Below the pieces are notes generated by a model. It made no database searches. It worked only from the letters and a program-made list of their open reading frames with translations, and was not told the origin of the DNA. The position numbers and the translations under genes were made by a program. Below, piece by piece: positions 43,399 through 53,271 of a stretch of 59,841 nt of DNA; position 1 is the stretch's first letter, and the number at the start of each line of letters is the position of its first letter. Source of the DNA: CAYGEY01 sp964349065 (GTDB taxonomy: Bacteria > Patescibacteriota > Gracilibacteria > 1-14-2-50-48-13); NCBI GenBank assembly GCA_964349065.1, contig CAYGEY010000003.1:1-59841 (forward strand), written 5' to 3'.

Positions 43399-44091
43399 CT
43401 ACTTCCCCAAATACACTCCAACCAAATAAGCAACACCTGACGCAGTTCCTCCGATAAAGAGCGCCTCTAGCGCACTTCGGATGAGATTACTTCCTGTTAC
43501 TCTCCACCGTAGTACTCCCAAAAGTAACAACGCAACTCCGGCGGCCCCTAAGCTAAACCCAAAAAGCTGTGAGAGTTCTCCTTTCATAAACACAAATGGA
43601 AGAAGCGGGATTAACCCGAAAATTATGAAAGAACTAAAGGTAGCCAATGAACTAATCGCAGGGTTTTCTTTCATTTCTCGTGAAATATCATATTTGGACT
43701 TCATAAGATAATTTTTCCAAAGCTCATGATTTCTTTCAAAGATTGTCATCTGTACCTTCGCATCATTCTCGGACATCCCCTCTGATACAAGCAATTTCTC
43801 TGTTTCTATCACAAGCTTTTTTATATTATTTTCCAAATCATCATCAATATTTTTTTTCGCTTTCAAACTTACATCTCTCTGAGAAAGCGAAGATAAAAAA
43901 TCTCCGAGTCCCATCGACGTTGCATCACCAAAGAGATTTGCAAATCCAAAAAGTATTACAAGAAAAAATCCATGAGTGCCGACATCCACACCTCCTGCTC
44001 CCGCAAATCCGGACACCACGGCAAACGTTGTGACTATCCCGTCACTCCCACCATAGACTATTTCTTTGAGATTGTTTTGGAAGAATTTCAT
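43399..44091 (-). CDS. VIT1/CCC1 family transporter
   Basis: 230 residues. The start LKEIVYGGSDGIVTTFAVVS is the family hallmark. A second conserved region, FGDATSMGLGDFLSSLSQRD, corresponds to the usual AxSMAxGEYLS block. About five membrane segments with a long helical cytoplasmic part between segments 2 and 3. Members move iron or manganese out of the cytoplasm, usually by proton antiport. Substrate here is not known. The leader of this gene overlaps the region of a structured RNA on the other strand. Confidence 0.9.
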   Translation of the reverse strand: MKFFQNNLKEIVYGGSDGIVTTFAVVSGFAGAGGVDVGTHGFFLVILFGFANLFGDATSMGLGDFLSSLSQRDVSLKAKKNIDDDLENNIKKLVIETEKLLVSEGMSENDAKVQMTIFERNHELWKNYLMKSKYDISREMKENPAISSLATFSSFIIFGLIPLLPFVFMKGELSQLFGFSLGAAGVALLLLGVLRWRVTGSNLIRSALEALFIGGTASGVAYLVGVYLGK

Positions 44092-44116
44092 AGAGCTTAT
44101 TTAATACACTAGAGAC

Positions 44117-44144
44117 TTGCCATAATAATAACATGCTCTAAAAT
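44117..44144 (+). promoter_or_regulatory. candidate promoter of the 44151-44258 small RNA
   Basis: TTGCCA (44117-44122), 16-base spacer, TAAAAT (44139-44144). The spacing equals that of the two small RNA promoters at 14 kb. Confidence 0.5.
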
Positions 44145-44150
44145 TTGAAA

Positions 44151-44258
44151 CAAGAAAGATGCTGAAAGGGAACGTTTCCTCTTGAGGATGCGCCTTGATC
44201 CGACCATATTCTTCACTCTTAAATGTAGTGTTGTGGAGTCGCAGACAGCATCTTTTTT
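44151..44258 (+). ncRNA. candidate structured small RNA upstream of rmuC
   Basis: About 108 nt with 5' and 3' ends joined by a perfect 10-bp stem (AAAGATGCTG with CAGCATCTTT), followed by a T-run that makes the closing stem also the terminator. Internal hairpins such as CCTC-TT-GAGG and CACT...AGTG are possible. It does not match SRP RNA, 6S RNA or the riboswitch families I can recall. It could also be read from the minus strand as a leader of the VIT gene, but only the plus strand has both a promoter and a long T-run. Confidence 0.5.
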
Positions 44259-44344
44259 AAAGTTTCATAAATACGATTTTGTAGAAAAGTTTCAACAACA
44301 CTGCTACAATCAATAGGCCTCTTCATAAATTATACAAATTACAC

Positions 44345-45343
44345 ATGGAAATCCTCCTCCCCATCATTGCCACTATTCTCGTGCTTTTTCTAATAGCAAA
44401 ACTCCTCGAGCTAACCAAACAAAATTCTACCCTCATGTCACAGATGACCTCAATCCACAAAGATCTCGAAATGAAGATGACAGCCGGAAATACTCAGTTT
44501 GACAGGAAATTTGAAGCCACAACTTCCAACCTCTTCCATATTACAAAACACCTCACTGACCTAGAAACCTCTTCCCGCCATATCAAAGAACTTCGCGATG
44601 AGCTTACGTCCCTCGGCAGTATCCTCAGTTCCCCAAAACTTCGTGGCAACCTGGGCGAACTCTTACTTGAGGATCTCCTGAAGAACTACTTCCCAAAAAA
44701 CCGATATGCTCGCGAGTTTCCATTTCGCAATGGAACCAAAGTTGATGCATGTATTTTCCTGGAGAACAACTACAAACTCTGTATCGATGCCAAATTCCCA
44801 CTTGAAAATTACAAACGATCATTGGAAGAAAAAGATTCAACTGCGAGTATCCTTGCTTTCAAGCGGGATGTGAAAAAACATATTTCTGATATCAGCTCAA
44901 AATATATTTTGCAGGAAGAAAAGACCCTGGGTTTTGCACTCATGTATATCCCCTCTGAAACTATGTATTACGAGATTATTTCTCGGAAAGAATTAGATGA
45001 GATCATGACATTTGCATATGAAAAAGGAGTCCTCCCCGTTTCCCCATCAACATTATTTAGCTACATCCAAATCCTCCTCCTTGGCTTCAAAGGCCTACAA
45101 ATCGAAGAACATGCAGAAAAAATCCTTGTCGCCATGGAACAATTGGAAACAACTCTTGGAAGGTTTGGAGAAAGTTACGATAAATTAGGGAAACATTTGC
45201 ACAATGCTGAAGCCACGTTTGATGAATCACGAAGATTGTTTGATAAAGTACAGATGGTGTCCGAGAATATTAAAAGTATCGAGCCAGAAAAGAAGGAACC
45301 CCTAAAAGAACTCACAGAAAGTAATATTGAGATAGAAAAGTAA
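44345..45343 (+). CDS. rmuC: RmuC family DNA recombination protein
   Basis: 332 residues. One N-terminal hydrophobic segment (LLPIIATILVLFLIAKLLEL) is followed by a coiled coil, then the RmuC core: LRGNLGELLLEDLLKNYFPK, then VDACIFLENNYKLCIDAKFP and GFALMYIPSETMYYEIISRK. The core is related to PD-(D/E)xK nucleases, and the DACIF...CIDAKFP stretch is the likely active-site area. In E. coli RmuC limits inversions at short repeats. A GC-rich hairpin at the stop codon ends the gene. Confidence 0.92.
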   Translation: MEILLPIIATILVLFLIAKLLELTKQNSTLMSQMTSIHKDLEMKMTAGNTQFDRKFEATTSNLFHITKHLTDLETSSRHIKELRDELTSLGSILSSPKLRGNLGELLLEDLLKNYFPKNRYAREFPFRNGTKVDACIFLENNYKLCIDAKFPLENYKRSLEEKDSTASILAFKRDVKKHISDISSKYILQEEKTLGFALMYIPSETMYYEIISRKELDEIMTFAYEKGVLPVSPSTLFSYIQILLLGFKGLQIEEHAEKILVAMEQLETTLGRFGESYDKLGKHLHNAEATFDESRRLFDKVQMVSENIKSIEPEKKEPLKELTESNIEIEK

Positions 45344-45367
45344 GCGCAGCCCCGTGGGGCTGCGCTT
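45342..45367. terminator. hairpin between rmuC and the convergent gene at 45380
   Basis: AAGCGCAGCCCC and GGGGCTGCGCTT form a perfect 12-bp stem with a two-base centre. It is far more GC-rich than the surroundings and overlaps the rmuC stop codon. T-runs nearby are weak (TTACTTTT on the minus strand). Probably a bidirectional terminator for the convergent genes. Confidence 0.75.
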
Positions 45368-45379
45368 GAATTATCATTT

Positions 45380-46093
45380 TTATAATTCCTCGGACAAAAT
45401 GTCATCTTCTTTGTATTCTTGTTGTTGTTTTAGTTTTGAAAGCAGCGAGATCCGTCTGTCACGAATTGAATCAACGAGATTAACGTTGTCTTCTAGAATA
45501 TGATCTTCTTCTTGCACCAAATCGCCTAGATCAAGAATATCTTCATCCACCCCATCTTCAGTAGAGGAATTAGTATCATCACGATCAAATTCATTCGATT
45601 TAAGGCAATCTATCAGATCTGCCACATTGCCAACTTCAACCGTCTGATACTCATCTAAATCATGAGAATCTTCAGCTAAAACGTAATCAACAGGTATTGA
45701 ATTTGATCTGTCCAGATTCGCAAGTAAACGACGTTCAATTCCCGATATTGATACAATAACTGGATCCTCAACGGGCAGTTCATTGGTTACCCCATTTACA
45801 CGTTTAGCAAAAGCATCCAAGTCATCACGATCAATAGACAAAACCGAATCTGTGCTGGCGATACTCCCTTCCTTCTTAACAAAAAAATACATAACTCTCT
45901 GAGAGGGAAAGGTCTGTTTACAGAGAAGTAGCGCAAGATTATCTAGACTCCCCTCTATGATAAGATACTGCACTTTACCTTGAGCCAAGAATGCGAGACA
46001 ATCAGAGACGTCAGTAGGTATACTTAACCACACTACATCCGGATTCAACAATTCAGTTACTAACTTCTCCGCCTCAATTCGAGTTCTTAACAT
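45380..46093 (-). CDS. hypothetical acidic protein downstream of recJ
   Basis: 237 residues, unrecognised. The first 110 residues look like a compact alpha/beta domain (EAEKLVTELLNPDVVWLSIP, then KVQYLIIEGSLDNLALLLCK). The C-terminal 100 are very acidic and low in complexity, with many D and E and few hydrophobics (DGVDEDILDLGDLVQEEDHI), and are probably disordered before a final helix. Its start overlaps the recJ stop by 20 bases, so the two are translated from one message and the product may work with RecJ. No membrane segment or signal peptide. Confidence 0.65.
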   Translation of the reverse strand: MLRTRIEAEKLVTELLNPDVVWLSIPTDVSDCLAFLAQGKVQYLIIEGSLDNLALLLCKQTFPSQRVMYFFVKKEGSIASTDSVLSIDRDDLDAFAKRVNGVTNELPVEDPVIVSISGIERRLLANLDRSNSIPVDYVLAEDSHDLDEYQTVEVGNVADLIDCLKSNEFDRDDTNSSTEDGVDEDILDLGDLVQEEDHILEDNVNLVDSIRDRRISLLSKLKQQQEYKEDDILSEEL

Positions 46094-47798
46094 AGTTTTT
46101 TTTATTTTCCTTTTGTATTATTTTTTGTGAATATACACCAAAATCCAATACTTGCAACTGTAAATATTCTTTTTCTTTCCACACATTTATATCCAAACTT
46201 ACCAACACATCCATCCTTCCCCCAAGTTTCGGCAACATCTTCCCCGCGCCAAATGCAATCGCCCGGACACCATTCACCTCACACGCCAAGTGCATCCCAT
46301 CCTGACCAACCACCTTCCAATTACTTATATTCGCACCCTCCAACAAAAACACAGGAACAGGATTTCCCATTCCAAACGGCGCTAAAGCACCTACCCGAGT
46401 TAGTGTATTCATAGTCAATTCTTCTGAAAAAATCTCCGTATCCACACGAAGTCTTTTCACAAAATCATGATCCAATAACATGATCTCTGCATACTGCTGT
46501 ATCCTCAGATGAAATTCATAAAAATTTTCCTCCTTCATCGCAAAGCCCGCCGCACTATGATGCCCCCCAAAATGAACCAATATATCTTCAACCGACCTCA
46601 ACGCCTCGACCATGTTAAACCCATCAATACTGCGACATGACCCGACAAACATCCCTTCTTTCAGCGACATGACAATGGCCGGACGCGAATAACGCCCAAC
46701 CAACCTACTCCCGACTAATCCATTGATTCCTGAATTCCAATTTTCAGAAGAAACAATAATTACCTTTGGAATCTCTTGCTCTGCAAGCTGTAAAAGAGCT
46801 TCTTCAAAAAACTCCTCCGTCATACTTTTCCTCTCCGCATTCATGTTATGCAAAAGTGTCGCAAGCTCAGTAACTTTGCTACTTTGATTAAGAAAAATCT
46901 GGAGTGCATGCCCGGCAGTATCTAACCGCCCGGCCGCATTTAGACGAGGAGCAAGATAAAACGCTATATCCTGGGCAGTCACCAGCCGCCCATCAATTCC
47001 TGCTTTCTTTAAAAGAGCCCCAATACCCCGAAGCGGCTCTTTATTTAAAGACTCCAAAGCAATCTGCACAATTGCCTTATTTTCTCCGGTAATCTGCATA
47101 CAATCCGCAACAATCCCAATCCCCGCGACCTGATACAATTTAGCCACAAACGGATCAGAAATGTCCATATGTCCATATGCCCTTTTGTATAGAGCCAAAC
47201 ACAGCTTCATTGCTACAGCAGAACCCGATAATTCTTTATACGGATATGCACAATTATCCATCTTAGGATTAATTATGGCATATGCTTTCGGCAAATCCTT
47301 CACTGCAGGCGGAGTGTGATGATCAGTAACGACAATATCCATATCAAACCCATCTGCATAAGCGATTTCCCTAGCTGCAGAGATCCCATTATCCACAGTA
47401 ATAATGACTTTCACATTCGCCGCTTTAAGTTCATCAATGTGATAATTTTTTAAGCTATATCCATCCAAAATCCGATGTGGAATCCGATAGGACACCTCTG
47501 CACCGAGTTTAGTTAGTGTACGAACAAGCACTGTCGTTGCAGTGACCCCATCCACATCATAATCCCCAAAAACCACGATTCTCTCTTTATCTCGAATAGC
47601 TCTCTCGATACGTTCACACCCCTTCTCCATATCATGCATGAGAAAAGGATCGTGCAACATTTCTGCAGGGTTTGCAATAAGTACCTCCCCTCGCGTAGAC
47701 AATAAACTATCAAACAAAGACTCACCAACCTCTCTTTTTTTCAATACATTCCATACATTCCCGGAGAGTGACATGAATTCATTCGTAAAGTATAGCAA
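46074..47798 (-). CDS. recJ: single-stranded-DNA-specific exonuclease RecJ
   Basis: 574 residues. A 5'-3' single-strand exonuclease of the DHH superfamily. Motifs: VVFGDYDVDGVTATTVLVRT (metal ligands), VIITVDNGISA, VVTDHHTPP (the DHH motif), and the DHHA1 region with VGSCRSIDGFNMVEALRSV and HFGGHHSAAGFAM. A C-terminal OB-like domain follows. Start at 47798 gives about 10 residues before the usual beginning; an internal Met at residue 9 is an alternative. Divergent from dnaE with 103 bases between. Confidence 0.96.
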   Translation of the reverse strand: MLYFTNEFMSLSGNVWNVLKKREVGESLFDSLLSTRGEVLIANPAEMLHDPFLMHDMEKGCERIERAIRDKERIVVFGDYDVDGVTATTVLVRTLTKLGAEVSYRIPHRILDGYSLKNYHIDELKAANVKVIITVDNGISAAREIAYADGFDMDIVVTDHHTPPAVKDLPKAYAIINPKMDNCAYPYKELSGSAVAMKLCLALYKRAYGHMDISDPFVAKLYQVAGIGIVADCMQITGENKAIVQIALESLNKEPLRGIGALLKKAGIDGRLVTAQDIAFYLAPRLNAAGRLDTAGHALQIFLNQSSKVTELATLLHNMNAERKSMTEEFFEEALLQLAEQEIPKVIIVSSENWNSGINGLVGSRLVGRYSRPAIVMSLKEGMFVGSCRSIDGFNMVEALRSVEDILVHFGGHHSAAGFAMKEENFYEFHLRIQQYAEIMLLDHDFVKRLRVDTEIFSEELTMNTLTRVGALAPFGMGNPVPVFLLEGANISNWKVVGQDGMHLACEVNGVRAIAFGAGKMLPKLGGRMDVLVSLDINVWKEKEYLQLQVLDFGVYSQKIIQKENKKNYVKNSN

Positions 47799-47901
47799 AA
47801 TACTATCCCTGCCTCATTTTTTCTCAAGAGAGTTTTTTACAAGTGAGCTTTAACTTCACACCTGTCATGATATTATAACACCACATAACAAACTGAATAT
47901 T

Positions 47902-50900
47902 ATGTTCGCACACTTACATACACATAGCTATTATTCTCTCCTCGAAGGCCTCTCAAGCCCCAAGGATTTAGCGATGCGAGCAAAAGAACTAGGATGCCCC
48001 GCACTAGGACTCACTGATAAAACCTCCATGCATGGTTGTATTGATTTCTATAAAGCATGTAAAGAGGTTGAAATTAAACCGGTTATCGGCACAGAAGTGT
48101 ATGTTGCTGAAACCTCAAGGTTTGATACATCACAAAAAACAGGTATAAAAAAACATAATCTCATTTTACTAGCAACTTCCCACCTTGGTTATGAAAATCT
48201 GCTACAGATAACAACCAAATCTCATATAGAGGGATTTTACTATAAGCCCCGAGTAGATAAAGAACTTCTGAAAGAATATTCCAAAGATCTCATTGCTCTC
48301 TCCTCAGACCACTACGGAGAAATCGCGCAGGCAGTACTCATGGGTAAAACCGACGAAGAAATTTTAAAGATTATTACAGAGTTCCAGGATATTTTTGGAA
48401 AAGAACATTTTTTCTTAGAACTTATGGACCATCCTGAAATCGCAGGAAGAAACACGATCAATCAAAAATTTGTTGAAATCGGAAAAAATAATAACGTACC
48501 GCTAATTGTCTCGAACAACGCGCATTATGCAAGACCTGATGATATGGAGGCACACGAAGTTATCCTCTGTCTTCAGACCGGAAAAGATTTCCATGATCCG
48601 TCCAGGTTTAGTATGCGCGAGGGAGATTACTCTCTAAAGCCCTATGACGAACTAAAAACTGCATTCCCTGAACAGGAACAAGCATTTACAAACACGCTTG
48701 AGATAGCAAATCAATGCTCATACAATTTTGTTTTCGGTAAAAATCTTATTCCAAGTTTTGAAATACCAAAGGCGGAAATTGAAGTTTCAGATCAGTATTT
48801 GTATTTTAGAAAACTTTGTTACAGAGGTCTTTTAGAGAGATATCCCGAGCTCCCATTGAAACAAGAAAATATTCCGACCCTTATACAATTAAAAAATATT
48901 CCATCGCTTGGAAAAGAAATCACACAAATCACTACTGATGAATTAAAAGAATATGCAGAGAAAACTTTCACGGAAGAAAAACAACAACTCCTCAAAAAGC
49001 TAAGCACAGAACAACGTATAATCATTGATCGTCTCGAATATGAAATGTGTGCAATCAATGAAATGGGCTTTTATACATACTTTCTCATCGTTCATGACTT
49101 CGTGTATTGGGCACGTCAACACGAAATAGCTGTTGGTCCGGGTCGAGGATCGGCCGCTGGCGCACTCATTTCATATTGCCTTACCATTACGGATATTGAT
49201 CCCCTCACATACAACCTGCTCTTTGAGCGATTTCTCAACCCTGCCAGAGTAAGCATGCCGGATATCGATCTGGATTTTGAAGATGTGCGCAGAGGTGAGG
49301 TATTAGAATATGTTATAGAAAAATATGGCAAATACAATGTTGCCAATGTTGCCACTTTTGGAACCATGAAAGCGAGACAAGCTGTCAAAGACGTAGGACG
49401 AGCACTAGGCATTCCGTATCAAGAAATGGATAAAGTTGTGAAACTCATCACAGAGAAACTTGGAACAAAACTCAAAACTATCATGGAGTCCAATCCTGAT
49501 ATAAAAGTACTGATTGAGAAAGATGAACAAATGAAAAAAGTATTTAATTTAGGATTAAAAATCGAAGGAGTGGTACGCCAACTGGGGGTTCATGCCTGCG
49601 CAGTGATAATCTCAGAAAAACCACTAACGGTGTACACGGCGCTCCAATATCCTCCAAAGGATAAAACATCTTTTGTGACACAGTATTCTGCAAAACCTTT
49701 AGAACTCCTTGGACTACTCAAAATGGACTTCCTTGGCTTGCGCAACCTCACCGTTCTCCAACTTGCAGTCAAAATAATTGAGAAAAAAAGAGATATAAAA
49801 ATTGATATGTCCCTCCTTCCACTCGACGATCAAAAAACGTTTGATCTCTTTTCACGAGGTGAAACAAAAGGAGTATTCCAATTTGAGTCTGATGGTATGC
49901 GTAAATGGCTTAAAGAACTAAAACCCGATAATATTGAAGATATCATTGCAATGGCGGCCATGTATCGTCCTGGCCCCTTAGCATGGATTCCCGTATATGT
50001 CGGGAATAAGCATAAGACAAAAGTTACTTTTCCAACAGACGAAGGGAAAAAGAATTTTGAGTCTTTAATTCAACTTCTCGAAAAATATCCTAAGGTAAAA
50101 AAGATACTAGAACCTTCAAATCTCATCCCAATCTACCAAGAGCAAATCCTACAAATTGCCCAAGAATTCTCAGGATTTAGTTTGGGTGAGGCTGACCTCC
50201 TTCGAAGAGCCATCGGTAAAAAAATCGCCGAAGAACTTATGGCTCAAAAACAAAAATTCATAGATGGAGCAGTTAATTTAGGACGATCAAAAGAAGATGC
50301 CATTTTCTTGTTTGAGCGTGGAATAGAACCATTTGCAGATTATGGATTTAATAAATCTCATGCAGCTTGTTATGCAATTATCGCATACCGTACTGCTTAT
50401 CTTAAAGCTCATTTCCCGACAGAGTTTATGACAGCTCTTCTCACTACCGTTGAGGATTCAACAGATAAACTCATTGTTTGGTTGGAAGATTGCCAGAATA
50501 TGAATATCCAAATCCTTCCTCCTGATATCAATGAATCAGAGGTTCACTTCACAGCAATTCGCGAAGGCGTTATTCGATTTGGACTCAATGCAATCAAGGG
50601 ATTAGGAATTGAGGTTGCGAAAGAAATTGTGAAGTATCGAGAAACTGGCGGTAATTTCAAAAACCTGGAAGATTTTGTAAAACGAATTCCAAACAATATT
50701 CTTAATAAAAAAACACTGGAAGCTTTAGCGTATGGTGGGGCGTTTGATGCATTTAACATTGCTCGAGATACCATAACAAAAAACACTGATATTATATCGC
50801 TATATGCAAAAGAATATGCAAAGAATACCTCAAGCGGACAAATTGACTTATTTGGTGACAGCATGGATGCTTCACTCGCCCACTCCTTAGTTTTAGAGAA

Positions 50901-51609
50901 CCCTACACCTGATTCTCATCTATCGCTGTTAAAAAAAGAAAAAACTGTTCTCGGATTTTATGTTTCTTCTCACCCATTACTTGGTATTACGAAATACATA
51001 AAAACCGGGGCAAAACTTATAGGAGAATTGAAACCAGGTGATATTGGAAGGAAAGTGACCTTGGTTTGTCTCATAGCCACAATCAGAAAGCTCATGACAA
51101 AGAAAAATGACATGATGGCTTTTATTAAATTAGAAGATATTAGTGGCGAAATCGAAGGAATCATTTTTCCAAAAACATTTGCTGATACAAGCCCTTTTTT
51201 GATTGAAGATACCTTGGTAAAAGTTCGAGGAAAATTAGAACTTCGAGATGGAGCCGGTCAAATTTTAATAGAGGAAATGAAACCTCTTTCACTCGAAACG
51301 ATGAGTGATAATGCCAAAAAATTGCAACTTTTTGACCAAGACGAAAAAAAAATATTTATGAAAAATTCATTAGTAGAAGATGATGCAAATCAAGAAGAAA
51401 AAACTATTGTACTTGAAATCCCTTCTCAAGATCCCCTACTCCTTGCAAATCTGAAACAGAAATTAGAATCTTTAGAAAATGGATCCACAAAGATACATCT
51501 CAAAATTGGAGAAACAATAATAAGAACACCATATAAAACAGATATTCCTGAAGATCTATTAAAAAAACAAGTCCTTACAGCTGTGACAGAAGTTTCTCTT
51601 CCTCAGTAG
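47902..51609 (+). CDS. dnaE: DNA polymerase III alpha subunit
   Basis: 1235 residues, the replicative DNA polymerase of the DnaE type. The N-terminal PHP domain starts FAHLHTHSYYSLLEGLSSP. The palm has GPGRGSAAGALISYCLTITD and the catalytic MPDIDLDFED near residue 453. The middle has KMDFLGLRNLTVLQLAV and YRPGPLAWIP. The helix-hairpin-helix fingers end includes FGLNAIKGLGIEVAKEIVKY. A C-terminal OB fold (VTLVCLIATIRKLMTKKNDM) and a short tail complete it. The C-terminal tau-binding part seems reduced. The 3' end overlaps the convergent gene at 51575 by 35 bases. Confidence 0.98.
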   Translation: MFAHLHTHSYYSLLEGLSSPKDLAMRAKELGCPALGLTDKTSMHGCIDFYKACKEVEIKPVIGTEVYVAETSRFDTSQKTGIKKHNLILLATSHLGYENLLQITTKSHIEGFYYKPRVDKELLKEYSKDLIALSSDHYGEIAQAVLMGKTDEEILKIITEFQDIFGKEHFFLELMDHPEIAGRNTINQKFVEIGKNNNVPLIVSNNAHYARPDDMEAHEVILCLQTGKDFHDPSRFSMREGDYSLKPYDELKTAFPEQEQAFTNTLEIANQCSYNFVFGKNLIPSFEIPKAEIEVSDQYLYFRKLCYRGLLERYPELPLKQENIPTLIQLKNIPSLGKEITQITTDELKEYAEKTFTEEKQQLLKKLSTEQRIIIDRLEYEMCAINEMGFYTYFLIVHDFVYWARQHEIAVGPGRGSAAGALISYCLTITDIDPLTYNLLFERFLNPARVSMPDIDLDFEDVRRGEVLEYVIEKYGKYNVANVATFGTMKARQAVKDVGRALGIPYQEMDKVVKLITEKLGTKLKTIMESNPDIKVLIEKDEQMKKVFNLGLKIEGVVRQLGVHACAVIISEKPLTVYTALQYPPKDKTSFVTQYSAKPLELLGLLKMDFLGLRNLTVLQLAVKIIEKKRDIKIDMSLLPLDDQKTFDLFSRGETKGVFQFESDGMRKWLKELKPDNIEDIIAMAAMYRPGPLAWIPVYVGNKHKTKVTFPTDEGKKNFESLIQLLEKYPKVKKILEPSNLIPIYQEQILQIAQEFSGFSLGEADLLRRAIGKKIAEELMAQKQKFIDGAVNLGRSKEDAIFLFERGIEPFADYGFNKSHAACYAIIAYRTAYLKAHFPTEFMTALLTTVEDSTDKLIVWLEDCQNMNIQILPPDINESEVHFTAIREGVIRFGLNAIKGLGIEVAKEIVKYRETGGNFKNLEDFVKRIPNNILNKKTLEALAYGGAFDAFNIARDTITKNTDIISLYAKEYAKNTSSGQIDLFGDSMDASLAHSLVLENPTPDSHLSLLKKEKTVLGFYVSSHPLLGITKYIKTGAKLIGELKPGDIGRKVTLVCLIATIRKLMTKKNDMMAFIKLEDISGEIEGIIFPKTFADTSPFLIEDTLVKVRGKLELRDGAGQILIEEMKPLSLETMSDNAKKLQLFDQDEKKIFMKNSLVEDDANQEEKTIVLEIPSQDPLLLANLKQKLESLENGSTKIHLKIGETIIRTPYKTDIPEDLLKKQVLTAVTEVSLPQ

Positions 51610-51961
51610 TTTCCTTAGATTCCTGCATTTTCTCTTCTTCTTTTCTCTTTTTTGCAGCTTCAATTTCAGCAGTTCTATCAACGGGCGTAGCATCAATAAG
51701 GGCCTTTTTTCCTGCATCATAATTATTCTCAAGAGATGCCAACTCTTTCCTTTCGTTTTCCAAAATCTCCCGAAGTTTTTGAATATGTTCCTCCGTCATA
51801 AGCGGAAAAAGTTCCATCCAATATTTTTTTTCATCAAAAGAGAGAGACTCAGACTCAAACAACATCTGGATCAGATCAGGATACATATCCAAAATATTCT
51901 GATCAACCAAACCTTTCAGCTCAGCAACCTGTTCCACCGTCAAAATTCCCGTCGTTACCAT
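51575..51961 (-). CDS. hypothetical small helical protein downstream of pheS
   Basis: 128 residues, almost wholly helical and highly charged: LTVEQVAELKGLVDQNILDM, then LFPLMTEEHIQKLREILENE, and a Glu/Lys coiled-coil tail that ends at the dnaE 3' overlap. No signal peptide or membrane segment. I do not recognise a function. It follows pheS by 21 bases on the same strand, so it is probably co-transcribed. Confidence 0.65.
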   Translation of the reverse strand: MVTTGILTVEQVAELKGLVDQNILDMYPDLIQMLFESESLSFDEKKYWMELFPLMTEEHIQKLREILENERKELASLENNYDAGKKALIDATPVDRTAEIEAAKKRKEEEKMQESKETTEEEKLLSQL

Positions 51962-51982
51962 TATATAAATATTAGAAATATA

Positions 51983-53011
51983 TTATTCTTGAAACTGTAA
52001 TAAAAACTTTTTATCATCCGAAAACATCATACGCACATCTGAGATGCCGTATGTCATCATAGCAAGCCTATCAATCCCAAATCCAAACGCAAACCCGCTA
52101 TATTTTTTTGGATCAATCCCCGCTTTCTCAAGAACTTTTGGATGTATCATACCACACGGCATTACTTCCATCCATTTAGGTGTATTACTTTCAATCCCCA
52201 TAAGCTCATTTTTATCTATTTCTAATTCCAAACCCGGTTCCACAAACGGAAAATACCCAGGACGAATACGACTGCGAATTTCCTTCCCAAAGATTTCTTT
52301 TAGGAAATACTTAAGAGTACCAATCAGATGAGAGACGGTGATATGCTCATCTACAACAACGCCTTCAAGTTGTGAAAAAATTACCTCATGAGTACTATCT
52401 GTCGCTTCGTTTCGAAAACACTTCCCTGGAGCAATTGCCCGAATCGGAAACTCCTTTGTAGACAAAATTTTATTCTGCAAAGCTGAGGTATGCGTTCGTA
52501 AAAGGTATCCATCTTCTACATAAAACGTATCCTGCATATCTCTTGCCGGATGATCAGCTTTAAAGTTTAACGACTCAAAACAATCAAAATCAGAAACAAT
52601 ATGTGACCCGTCCCAAACTTCAAATCCTAATCTTGAAAATATATTTATACTCTTGTCCATAAAAAGAGCAAATGGATTATGCGCTCCCTTCATGTCAAAT
52701 TGTGGCTGCCATTTACCAGGTAATGAAATATCAAGTATTTCATTCTGTATTCTCGTCGCAATTTCTGCACTTTTAAGAGCAGATTTCTTTAGATGAAAGT
52801 ATTCCTCTATTTTTAGTTTAGCCCCATTGGCAAGAGGCCCAACCGATTTTTTATCCTCATCAGACAAATCTTTTATACCCTTCAATATTTCTGAAAGCTC
52901 ACCATTTTTACCAAGCAAATCTTTGAATAACACTTCAAGTTCTTCGTATGATGTAACATCTTCAAAGACTTTTTTTGCTTTTGCTACAATGTCCTCAATC
53001 TTTTTTTGCAT
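51983..53011 (-). CDS. pheS: phenylalanyl-tRNA synthetase alpha subunit
   Basis: 342 residues. The class II catalytic core has the family segments HPARDMQDTFYVEDGYLLRT, HTSALQNKIL, PGKCFRNEATDSTHEVIFSQ, EGVVVDEHIT and the final motif 3 YSGFAFGFGIDRLAMMTYGI. An N-terminal coiled coil for tRNA binding is present. The beta subunit gene pheT, which often follows, is not next to it; a small unknown gene takes that place. Confidence 0.96.
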   Translation of the reverse strand: MQKKIEDIVAKAKKVFEDVTSYEELEVLFKDLLGKNGELSEILKGIKDLSDEDKKSVGPLANGAKLKIEEYFHLKKSALKSAEIATRIQNEILDISLPGKWQPQFDMKGAHNPFALFMDKSINIFSRLGFEVWDGSHIVSDFDCFESLNFKADHPARDMQDTFYVEDGYLLRTHTSALQNKILSTKEFPIRAIAPGKCFRNEATDSTHEVIFSQLEGVVVDEHITVSHLIGTLKYFLKEIFGKEIRSRIRPGYFPFVEPGLELEIDKNELMGIESNTPKWMEVMPCGMIHPKVLEKAGIDPKKYSGFAFGFGIDRLAMMTYGISDVRMMFSDDKKFLLQFQE

Positions 53012-53213
53012 GGTATGTAATATAATTCCTAAAAACTATACTTCCAAACAACAAGTTATCAAGAAAATAAAGAAACTTGATTTGAACATTAATAGCATCT
53101 CAAACAAAGAATTTAACTTTCATTTTAGAATTGTTTTGATCACAGCTTAATCAATGAAATGAGTTTAAATAAAACAATTCTAAAATGGAAGTCTTGCTCC
53201 TGTTCTATTTTTT

Positions 53214-53254
53214 ATACAAAAAAAGGAGGTACGATATCGTACCTCCTTTTCTCT
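53214..53254. terminator. perfect palindromic terminator
   Basis: A 30-base perfect palindrome at 53221-53250 (AAAAGGAGGTACGAT and its complement), with a T-run on the minus strand (and TTTT on the plus strand). It ends the lipoprotein gene at 53272-53685. Confidence 0.9.
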
Positions 53255-53271
53255 ACATTCTTAAGAGAATA

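Noticed and set aside
44092..44344. Manganese (yybP-ykoY) riboswitch ahead of the VIT transporter
   Set aside because: The conserved core sequences of that riboswitch are not present on the minus strand, and the best promoter and terminator signals are on the plus strand.
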